From Mycobacterium aquaticum (GTDB lineage: Bacteria; Actinomycetota; Actinomycetes; Mycobacteriales; Mycobacteriaceae): a stretch of 64,000 nt of DNA. The notes under the pieces are model-generated. The model had not been told where the DNA came from. It ran no database searches and saw only the letters and a list, made by a program, of their open reading frames with translations. The stretch spans positions 43,125-107,124 of the forward strand of contig NZ_MVHF01000024.1 of assembly GCF_002086485.1 (NCBI RefSeq). Direction: 5' to 3'. Below, piece after piece: positions 1 through 6,738 of the stretch; the stretch's first letter is position 1; every line of letters begins with the position of its first letter. The translations under genes and the position numbers were made by a program.

Positions 1-2
1 GT

Positions 3-884
3 GAGCAGCGGGTGCCGGCGGTGCTGGTCACCGTTTCGGCCGTGCGCGGGCATGCGCCCCGGGAGGCCGGCGCGAAGATGCTCGTATCCGCACACGAGTG
101 CTGGGGCAGCATCGGGGGCGGCAACCTCGAGCAGTCCGCGCTGCTCGCGGCGCGCGAGTTGCTGACCGCGGGCCGCCGGGAGCCGGAGACCCAGACCTGG
201 GGCCTCACCGAACGGGCTCCGGCCAAGCACGGCGTCCAGTGCTGCGGCGGTGAGGTGAGCGTGCTGTTCGAGCCGCTGCACCCGGTACCTGCGGTGGCGA
301 TCTTCGGGATGGGTCACGTCGGCTGTGAGCTGGCCCGGATCCTGGCCCGCCACGACATCGAGCTGCACCTGGTGGACTCCCGCGCGCGGCACGTCGAGCC
401 GGAGCGGTTGGCCGCGCTCACCGTCGATGCCGAGGCCCGGGTGCACACCCACCACGCGGTGGTGCCGGAGCTGGTGCTCGGCGAGCTGCCGGCCGGCTGC
501 CACGTGCTGCTCATGACCCACGACCACGCCGAGGACATCGCGCTCTGCGACGCCGCCTTGTGCTGCGGACATCTGGGCTCGATCGGTCTGATCGGGTCTT
601 CGGTGAAGTGGCGCCGGTTCGCCAAGCGGCTGTCTGAGGAAGGCCACGGCGAGGCGGCGCTGGCTCGCATCACCACACCGATCGGGCTTCCGGAGATCAC
701 CGGTAAGGAGCCGGCGACCATCGCGGTGAGCGTGGCCGCCGACCTGTTGTTGCGGTTCCAGCGCGAACGTCCGGCGAGTACCGACCGCACGCGAGGAGGA
801 CGAGATACCGACCGCACGCGAGGAGGACGAGATACCGAGGTGAGCGCCGAGGTGAGCTCCGAGGAAGCGGAGGTGACCCGATGA
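3..884 (+). CDS. xdhC: XdhC family molybdenum cofactor insertion protein (5' truncated by window edge)
   Basis: Members of this family bind molybdenum cofactor and deliver it to xanthine dehydrogenase, acting in the cytoplasm in purine breakdown. The visible part has the family features: GHAPREAGAKM near the start, SIGGGNLEQ, the cysteine motif QCCGGE, and a Rossmann-like segment FGMGHVGCELARIL in the second half, followed by GSIGLIGSS. The frame is open to the first base of the window and upstream codons (EQRV) fit the family, so the true start lies outside and the GTG at 12 is not the start. The C-terminal tail carries a 9-residue tandem repeat (TDRTRGGRD twice) unlike the rest of the family. 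The stop overlaps guaD by ATGA, implying one operon, with xanthine dehydrogenase subunits probably just upstream. Confidence 0.88.
   Translation, partial: EQRVPAVLVTVSAVRGHAPREAGAKMLVSAHECWGSIGGGNLEQSALLAARELLTAGRREPETQTWGLTERAPAKHGVQCCGGEVSVLFEPLHPVPAVAIFGMGHVGCELARILARHDIELHLVDSRARHVEPERLAALTVDAEARVHTHHAVVPELVLGELPAGCHVLLMTHDHAEDIALCDAALCCGHLGSIGLIGSSVKWRRFAKRLSEEGHGEAALARITTPIGLPEITGKEPATIAVSVAADLLLRFQRERPASTDRTRGGRDTDRTRGGRDTEVSAEVSSEEAEVTR
779..838 (+). repeat. 27-bp tandem direct repeat inside the xdhC 3' end
   Basis: Two identical 27-base units (779-805 and 806-832) are followed by the first 6 bases of a third. The unit keeps the reading frame and encodes TDRTRGGRD. It lies in the tail after the conserved XdhC domain, where copy number can vary without breaking the fold. 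Confidence 0.9.
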
Positions 885-2164
885 CGATCTACCGCGGGAC
901 CGTACTGGACACCCCCGAATCGCCGTTCACCGGCGGGGTTCTGCGGGTCGAGGCCGACGCCGGGATCGCGGTGACCGACGGTGTGATCACCCACCGGGGA
1001 CCGTTCGCCCAAGTCCGTGCGGCCAACCCGGATGCCGAGGTGGTCGAAATGACCGGCGGCGTGGTGCTGCCCGGTCTGGTGGACACCCACGTCCACTTCC
1101 CCCAAGTGCGGGTGATCGGCGCGCTCGGCATGCCGCTGCTGGACTGGCTGGACCGGTGCGCGCTGCCGGAGGAGGCCAAGATGGCCGACGCCGACTACGC
1201 GCGCACGGTGGCGGCCGAGTTCGTCGACGGGCTGATCCGCGCCGGTACCACGACCGCACTGGTGTTCGGGGCACACTTCGCGCCCGCGGTGGACTGCCTG
1301 TTCGAGCAGGCCGCAGCGGGAGGGCTGCGGGTCAGCGCCGGGCTGGTGGTCAGCGACCGGCTGCTGCGCCCTGAGCTGCTGACCACCCCGGAGCAGGCGC
1401 ACGCGGACGGGTTGGCGCTGGCCGGTCGCTGGCATCGAAAGGACCGACTGCGCTATGCCGTCACGCCCCGGTTCTCGCTCTCGACCAGTGACGCGATGTT
1501 GGAGTCCTGCGCGGAGCTGCTGAGCGACGTCGACGGCGCACTGTTCACCTCGCACGTCAATGAGAACACCGCGGAGGTCGACACCGTGCGCGGGCTGTTC
1601 CCAACATGCGACTCCTACGTGGACACCTACGGCCGCCACCGGTTGCTCGGGCGGCGCAGCGTGCTGGCGCACAACGTGCACCCTGACGATGCCGAACTGG
1701 ACCAGTTGGCCGCGGCGGGAGCGAGCGTGGCGCACTGCCCGTCGTCGAACAGTGCATTGGGCAGCGGGCTGTTCCCGCTGCGCCGGCACGTCGAACGCGG
1801 GGTGCGGGTGGCGCTGGGCACCGACGTGGGCGCGGGCACCAGCTTTTCACTGCTGCGCGAGGGCCTCCAGTCCTACTTCATGCAGGCCCTGCTCGGGGCG
1901 GACGGCCTGCCGCTCACCGCAGCGCACATGCTGTACCTGGCCACCGCGGCTGGAGCAGCCGCGCTCGAGATGGACAGCGAGATCGGCGATCTGTCGGTGG
2001 GCAAACAATTCGACGCGGTGTGGGTCGATCCGGACCCCGGCAGCACCCTGGGCCTGGTGCTGGCGCACGCCGCCGATTCTGACGACGCCCTCGCCAAAGT
2101 TTTCGCGCTGGCCGGGCCGTCCGACGTGCGTGGGGTCTGGGTCAGCGGCGACCGGCTCCGCTGA
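881..2164 (+). CDS. guaD: Guanine deaminase
   Basis: Hydrolyses guanine to xanthine and ammonia, feeding the xanthine dehydrogenase that XdhC matures. The 427-residue protein is a metal-dependent amidohydrolase. The N-terminal zinc motif PGLVDTHVHFPQ (residues 65-75) is typical of guanine deaminases, further ligands are expected at H225 (SHVNEN) and H264 (LAHNVHP), and the metal aspartate is D315 (ALGTDVGAG). VAHCPSSNSALGSG (283-296) is also family-typical. Length is normal for the bacterial enzyme. The ATG overlaps the xdhC stop by four bases, so translation is probably coupled. It could in principle be another amidohydrolase, but the HVHFPQ and CPSSN signatures make guanine the best substrate. 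Confidence 0.92.
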   Translation: MTIYRGTVLDTPESPFTGGVLRVEADAGIAVTDGVITHRGPFAQVRAANPDAEVVEMTGGVVLPGLVDTHVHFPQVRVIGALGMPLLDWLDRCALPEEAKMADADYARTVAAEFVDGLIRAGTTTALVFGAHFAPAVDCLFEQAAAGGLRVSAGLVVSDRLLRPELLTTPEQAHADGLALAGRWHRKDRLRYAVTPRFSLSTSDAMLESCAELLSDVDGALFTSHVNENTAEVDTVRGLFPTCDSYVDTYGRHRLLGRRSVLAHNVHPDDAELDQLAAAGASVAHCPSSNSALGSGLFPLRRHVERGVRVALGTDVGAGTSFSLLREGLQSYFMQALLGADGLPLTAAHMLYLATAAGAAALEMDSEIGDLSVGKQFDAVWVDPDPGSTLGLVLAHAADSDDALAKVFALAGPSDVRGVWVSGDRLR

Positions 2165-2439
2165 CACCGCACCCAGCGCCGCCGCGATCTCATCCTCGAA
2201 CACGGTGACCGCTTTGTGCGACAAGCACGGTCGCTCGACGCATGCGCCTGGCCGCCGACGTGGACGCATCGCTCCACCAGGAGTGGCACGAAGTCTCGAA
2301 TCCGACTCTGCTCGAACTACTTACGGGCGTTCTCTACGGCCTGGGCACCACGGCCACCGTTCGGGGCAGCGCCGATCAGCTTGCGCCGTACGGCAAAAAT
2401 ATCCAAGACGCTCGCCGAACAGAGCCGCATGATGGCGTC

Positions 2440-3264
2440 ATGAGTTCTGGACAAGGCGTGGCCGACACCGGGCTGATGGTGGCCGCCATCCGCGCCGAGG
2501 AATCCCGCCGCGACGACCGACTGTTCACCGATCCGTTCGCCGAGAAGCTCGCCGGTGAATCCGGGCAACGCCTGCTCGAGGAGGCCATCGCCACCGCAGG
2601 CGACAAGAGCACGCTGCAGATCGTGGTGCGTACCCGCTTCTGGGACGAGGCCCTGCTCCGCGCGGTCGCGACGGTGGATCAGGTGGTGATCCTCGCCGCC
2701 GGGATGGACGCCCGGGCCTATCGCCTGCCGTGGCCCGACAACACCACGGTCTACGAACTGGACCAACCTGCGGTGATCGCCGCCAAGGCCGAGGCACTGG
2801 GCAGTGAGCAGCCGCGCTGCCGCCGCGTCGCCATCGGCATCGACCTGGCCGAGGACTGGCCCGCCGCACTGCAGGCGGACGGCTTCGATCCCCAGCGCCC
2901 GGCGGTCTGGCTGATCGAAGGGCTGCTGCAGTACCTCGACGAGTCCGCGGTGCGCACCCTGTTCGAGCGGATCGATGCGGTCTCGGCACCGGGATCGGTG
3001 CTGCTGTACGACGTGGTCGGCAAGACCCTGCTGGACAACGTGATGCTGACGGCGGTCCGCGAGCACATGGCGCGCAACAGCGCGCCATGGCTGTTCGGCA
3101 CCGATGAGCCCGGCGAGCTGAGCGAACGGCTGGGCTGGTCGGCCGTCGTCACGGACGTCGCCGAACCCGGCAACCGCTGGAACCGGTGGTTCGCGCCCGC
3201 GGTGCCGCTGGACGTGCCGAACGTACCGCGCGGCTACTTCGTCGAGGCAGCCAAAGGCGCCTGA
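2440..3264 (+). CDS. SAM-dependent methyltransferase, mycobacterial leucine-carboxyl-methyltransferase-like family
   Basis: A 274-residue class I methyltransferase of the TIGR00027-type family that is greatly expanded in mycobacteria. Visible features are DDRLFTDPFAEKLAG (25-39), the SAM motif VVILAAGMDARAYRL (82-96) and YELDQPAVI (105-113). Substrates of most members are unknown. The frame stays open upstream to 2242, but family members begin close to this ATG. The 275 bases between guaD and this gene hold no gene I can support. The 3' end overlaps the convergent VOC gene by 31 bases. I infer a methyl transfer to a small carboxylate or hydroxyl substrate and cannot be more specific. Confidence 0.85.
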   Translation: MSSGQGVADTGLMVAAIRAEESRRDDRLFTDPFAEKLAGESGQRLLEEAIATAGDKSTLQIVVRTRFWDEALLRAVATVDQVVILAAGMDARAYRLPWPDNTTVYELDQPAVIAAKAEALGSEQPRCRRVAIGIDLAEDWPAALQADGFDPQRPAVWLIEGLLQYLDESAVRTLFERIDAVSAPGSVLLYDVVGKTLLDNVMLTAVREHMARNSAPWLFGTDEPGELSERLGWSAVVTDVAEPGNRWNRWFAPAVPLDVPNVPRGYFVEAAKGA

Positions 3265-3827
3265 GCCGGCTGGCGGTCCGCCGCCGTCTTCGGTGGCACG
3301 TGGGCGTCTTCGTCGCTGAATTCCTTGGTCCAGCAGGCAAATTCGAGCGTGATGCCGTCCGGGTCGAAGAAGTAGAACGAGCGCACGTACACACCCGGAT
3401 GCACGGTCGGCGAGACCTGCATGGCGCTGGTGTCATGGTTGAGCACCGGGCCCACCCGCACGCCTTTGTCCTTGAGCTTCTGCCGGTACTCATCGAACTT
3501 CTCGGCGGGCACATGCAGCGCCAGGTGGTTCATCGAGCCGGTGGCACTGACGATCTCGCCGATACCGGGGATCGCGGCAGGCGCCGACACCCCGGGTACG
3601 CCGTCAGGCGCGTCACGGAACCAGAAGAACGCGACGCAGTCACCATTGCCCGCGTCGAAGAAGAAGTGCTGCCCCATGGCGCCGGGCAGATCCAGCGATT
3701 TCACCAGGGGCATGCCCAGCACATTGGTGTAGAAGTCGACGGTCCGTTCCATGTCCGAACACACCAGTGCCACATGGTTGATGCCGCCGAGCTCGAACTC
3801 GGAATTGGGATAGTTGGGCTTGATCAC
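3234..3827 (-). CDS. VOC (glyoxalase/extradiol dioxygenase-like) family protein
   Basis: A 197-residue vicinal-oxygen-chelate protein with two beta-alpha-beta modules. Likely metal ligands are the histidine in GGINHVAL (about residue 18), the histidine in MNHLALHV, and the glutamate in ITLEFACW near the C-terminus. This is the usual His/His/Glu set of glyoxalases and single-turn dioxygenases. The GTG at 3827 is chosen because GGAGGAG lies about 8 bases upstream; an ATG further upstream would run through the operator palindrome. It is divergent from a TetR gene, and the operator between them suggests direct TetR control. The cluster resembles M. tuberculosis Rv0272c-Rv0274. The reaction is unknown; ring cleavage or thiol-adduct chemistry on a hydrophobic compound would fit the hydrolase nearby. 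Confidence 0.8.
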   Translation of the reverse strand: MIKPNYPNSEFELGGINHVALVCSDMERTVDFYTNVLGMPLVKSLDLPGAMGQHFFFDAGNGDCVAFFWFRDAPDGVPGVSAPAAIPGIGEIVSATGSMNHLALHVPAEKFDEYRQKLKDKGVRVGPVLNHDTSAMQVSPTVHPGVYVRSFYFFDPDGITLEFACWTKEFSDEDAHVPPKTAADRQPAQAPLAASTK

Positions 3828-3872
3828 GTCGCGACTCCTCCGCTGCGAACCCGCCGAGCACTGGCGTGGCTC

Positions 3873-3904
3873 CCAATCTGAATCTAACATCAGATTCAGA
3901 TTGG
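3873..3904. promoter_or_regulatory. Perfect inverted repeat, probable TetR operator
   Basis: Two perfect 13-base arms (CCAATCTGAATCT and its complement) are separated by AACATC. The site sits between the divergent VOC start (3827) and TetR start (3929), where one dimeric repressor could control both promoters. It is AT-rich against very GC-rich surroundings. Binding by the adjacent TetR is inferred. Confidence 0.85.
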
Positions 3905-3928
3905 ATCAACGCTCGAACAAGGAGTCCT

Positions 3929-4558
3929 GTGACCGTCAGCCCCCGTGAGCAACTGCCGACCGCACGCGGCAGGCAGACCCAGGCCGCCATCGATGCGGCC
4001 GCGCGGGAAGTGATCGCCCGCAAGGGCATTCTGGCCACGACCATCGCCGATATCGCCTCGGAAGCGGGCCGGTCCACGGCATCGTTCTACAACTATTACG
4101 ACTCCAAGGAGGCCATGGTCCGCGAATGGGCTCTGCGCTTCCGCGACGAGGCCCGCGACCGCGCGCGTGCCGGCGCCAAGCCCGGGTTGTCCGGCTGGGA
4201 ACGCTCGTACGAAGCCGCGGCCGCCCACTGGCAGACCTACCGGCACCGGCTCGCCGAGATCATCAGCGTGTACCAGCTCGCCATGGTCAACGAGGATTTC
4301 GCCCGGTACTGGGCCGAGATCTGCGAACTGCCCATAGGGTTGATCACCGATATGGTCAAACATGCTCAGCGCCAGGGCTTCTGCCCGGACGACGATCCAC
4401 ACCTGACCGCCGTCGCACTGGTGTCGACACTCAACCAGTTCTGCTACACGCAGCTATCGGGAGGCAACGCGGCCGATGTCGATGACCAGGCCTGCGTGAC
4501 CACCCTGGCCAACATCTTCTACCGGACCATCTACTACAAGGAGAGCGCGCGTCCATGA
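3929..4558 (+). CDS. TetR family transcriptional regulator
   Basis: A 209-residue one-component repressor. The N-terminal helix-turn-helix is clear at about residues 30-60 (TTIADIASEAGRSTASFYNY), followed by a helical ligand domain with no recognisable ligand signature. The GTG at 3929 is chosen because GGAG lies just upstream and because the upstream extension would be read from the operator palindrome. It is divergent from the VOC gene and its stop overlaps the hydrolase start by ATGA, so it probably controls VOC, itself, the hydrolase and the following dehydrogenase. The arrangement matches M. tuberculosis Rv0273c as I remember it. Confidence 0.88.
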   Translation: MTVSPREQLPTARGRQTQAAIDAAAREVIARKGILATTIADIASEAGRSTASFYNYYDSKEAMVREWALRFRDEARDRARAGAKPGLSGWERSYEAAAAHWQTYRHRLAEIISVYQLAMVNEDFARYWAEICELPIGLITDMVKHAQRQGFCPDDDPHLTAVALVSTLNQFCYTQLSGGNAADVDDQACVTTLANIFYRTIYYKESARP

Positions 4559-5697
4559 GCAGAACCTCCGGGGCATCGGTGGCTGCGGGTGTGGTCCGTG
4601 AGTTCGTCGGACTGGAGTCCCCCACCGCACGTCGCGCCGGCGCAGGCGGACACCCGTGTCAGGGCATCTACTACCGCGGCGTCGGCCGCAAACCCAAGGT
4701 GGCAATGATCGCCACCCACTACCAGATCGACTTCTCCGAGCACTATCTCGCCGATTACATGGCCACCCGAGGCATCGGCTTCCTCGGGTGGAACACCCGC
4801 TTCCGCGGCTTCGAGAGCAGTTTCATGCTCGACCACGCACTGGTGGACATCGGCGTCGGGGTGCGCTGGCTGCGTGAGGTCCAGGGCATCGAAACCGTGG
4901 TGCTGCTCGGCAATTCGGGCGGCGGCTCGCTGATGGCCGCCTACCAGGCCCAGGCAGTCGACCGGCACATCACGCCGCTCGAGGGCATGCGCCCGGCGGC
5001 AGGCGTCGGCGATCTGCCACCGGCCGACGGATACATCGCCAGCGCCGCCCACCCGGGACGCCCCGACGTGCTCACGGCGTGGATGGACGCGTCGGTGATC
5101 GACGAGAACGACGCGGTGGCCAGCGATCCCGCACTGGATCTGTTCGACCAGCGCAACGGCCCACCCTTCGCACCCGAGTTCGTCGCCCGCTACCGGACCG
5201 CCCAGATCGCCCGCAACGACGCCATCACCGACTGGGTCGAGCAGGAACTCGAACACGTCCAGGCCGCCGGATTTTCGGACCGCCCGTTCACAGTGCTGCG
5301 CACGTGGGCCGACCCCAGGATGGTCGACCCGACCATCGAGCCGACGGCACGGCAGGCCAACCTGTGCTACGCCGGGGTTCCGGTCAAGGCCAACCGCTCG
5401 GCGCGGGGCATCGCCGCGGCCACCACGCTGCGGAACTGGCTCGGGATGTGGAGCCTGCGCCACGCCCAGACCAGGGCCGAACCGCACCTGGCCCGCATCC
5501 ACTGTCCCGCGTTGGTGATCAACGCCGACCAGGACACGGGGGTTTACCCCTCCGATGCGCAGCGCATCTACGGCGCGCTCGCAAGCACCGACAAGACGCA
5601 GTGCTCGATCAACACCGACCACTACTTCACCACGCCGGGTGCCCGCAGCGAGCAAGCCGACACCATCGCACGCTGGATCGGCAAGAGATGGCGGTGA
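4555..5697 (+). CDS. Alpha/beta hydrolase
   Basis: A 380-residue cytoplasmic alpha/beta hydrolase. The nucleophile elbow is LLGNSGGGS, with S121 as nucleophile. The acid is probably the aspartate of VINADQDTGVY and the histidine that of NTDHYFTTPG near the C-terminus, so the triad looks complete. An upstream glycine-rich N-terminus and lack of a signal peptide argue against a secreted lipase. It overlaps the TetR gene by four bases and the next dehydrogenase by up to ten, so the three form one transcript. Substrate is unknown; the neighbours suggest a C-C or ester bond hydrolysis in breakdown of a hydrophobic acid. It corresponds in position and size to M. tuberculosis Rv0272c. Confidence 0.8.
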   Translation: MSRTSGASVAAGVVREFVGLESPTARRAGAGGHPCQGIYYRGVGRKPKVAMIATHYQIDFSEHYLADYMATRGIGFLGWNTRFRGFESSFMLDHALVDIGVGVRWLREVQGIETVVLLGNSGGGSLMAAYQAQAVDRHITPLEGMRPAAGVGDLPPADGYIASAAHPGRPDVLTAWMDASVIDENDAVASDPALDLFDQRNGPPFAPEFVARYRTAQIARNDAITDWVEQELEHVQAAGFSDRPFTVLRTWADPRMVDPTIEPTARQANLCYAGVPVKANRSARGIAAATTLRNWLGMWSLRHAQTRAEPHLARIHCPALVINADQDTGVYPSDAQRIYGALASTDKTQCSINTDHYFTTPGARSEQADTIARWIGKRWR

Positions 5698-6653
5698 ATC
5701 CGGGCCCGATCCGGGTCCTCGCACACTTCGAGCCAGGCGAGAAGGTACTGGATTTCCTTGCGCCCCATCTTGATTGGCTCGACGTCCGGTTCTGCGCCGA
5801 GGACGACGACGCGACGTTCTACCGGGAGCTGCCCGAGGCCGAGGTGCTCTGGCACGTGCTGCGGCCGATCACCGGCGATGATCTGAACCGCGCTTTGCGG
5901 CTGCGACTCGTGCACAAGATGGGCGCCGGGGTGAACACCATCGACGTGGACACCGCCACGCAATTGGGGATCCTGGTGGCCAACATGCCCGGCGCCAACG
6001 CGGCCTCCGTCGCCGAGGGCACGGTACTGCTGATGCTGGCCGCGCTGCGGCGGCTGATCGAACTCGACCAGTACACCCGCGAGGGCGACGGCTGGCCGAC
6101 CGATCCGACCCTGGGTGAGACGGTCCGCGACATCGGCGGCTGCACGGTCGGGCTGATCGGCTACGGCAATGTCGCGCACCGGGTCGAGCGGATCGTCACG
6201 GCCATGGACGCCGATGTATTGCACACCAGCACCCGCAACACCGGCCATCCCCGCTGGCGCAATCTTCCAGAGTTGTTGTCCACCAGCGACATCGTGTCTC
6301 TGCATGTGCCGCTGACCGACGCCACCCGCGGGTTGCTCGACGCCGACGCGCTGGCGTCGATGAAGCCTGGCTCGGTCATCGTCAACACCGCGCGCGGTCC
6401 CATCATCGACGAGACCGCCCTGCTCGAAGCCCTGGGCACCGGACAGATCGCCGCAGCCGGGCTCGACGTGTTCGAAGTCGAGCCGATTCCGCCAGGGCAC
6501 CCGTTGCTGGGTTTGGAGAACGTGGTGCTCACGCCACACGTGGCCTGGTACACCGTCGACACCATGCGGCGCTATCTGAAGGCGGCAGTGGACAACTGCC
6601 GGCGCATCCACGATGGACAGCCGTTGGTCAACGTAGTGAACAAGGTGACCTAG
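5688..6653 (+). CDS. D-isomer-specific 2-hydroxyacid dehydrogenase
   Basis: A 321-residue NAD(P)-dependent oxidoreductase of the D-2-hydroxyacid/phosphoglycerate dehydrogenase family. The nucleotide-binding segment is GLIGYGN (155-161), the substrate arginine is in VNTARGP (about 236), the helper glutamate is in LDVFEVEP and the catalytic histidine is H284 in LTPHVAWY. The ATG at 5688 lies inside the hydrolase gene; a GTG at 5694 making a GTGA overlap is an equally good start. There is no ACT or serine-binding domain, so it is not SerA itself. It appears to be an addition to the VOC/TetR/hydrolase cluster compared with the M. tuberculosis arrangement I recall, and would reduce a 2-oxoacid or oxidise a 2-hydroxyacid product. 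Confidence 0.85.
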   Translation: MAVNPGPIRVLAHFEPGEKVLDFLAPHLDWLDVRFCAEDDDATFYRELPEAEVLWHVLRPITGDDLNRALRLRLVHKMGAGVNTIDVDTATQLGILVANMPGANAASVAEGTVLLMLAALRRLIELDQYTREGDGWPTDPTLGETVRDIGGCTVGLIGYGNVAHRVERIVTAMDADVLHTSTRNTGHPRWRNLPELLSTSDIVSLHVPLTDATRGLLDADALASMKPGSVIVNTARGPIIDETALLEALGTGQIAAAGLDVFEVEPIPPGHPLLGLENVVLTPHVAWYTVDTMRRYLKAAVDNCRRIHDGQPLVNVVNKVT

Positions 6654-6738
6654 GCCCCGGCGTGGCGCCGATCACCCCGGCGTACCCTCGAACCCGACCC
6701 ACCGGTTAATCGGGAAATGCCGCCAACGGAGGAACCGC

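Noticed and set aside
779..838. Possible CRISPR-like repeat
   Set aside because: The units are directly adjacent with no spacers, in frame inside xdhC.
314..1789. 491-codon minus-strand open frame opposite xdhC and guaD
   Set aside because: It is antisense to two well-supported enzymes, has low-complexity Arg/Gly/His-rich sequence and no recognisable domain. GC-rich third positions keep antisense frames open.
2165..2439. Upstream extension of the methyltransferase and a short antisense frame between guaD and it
   Set aside because: The extension has no family similarity and no ribosome site, and neither frame shows a motif.
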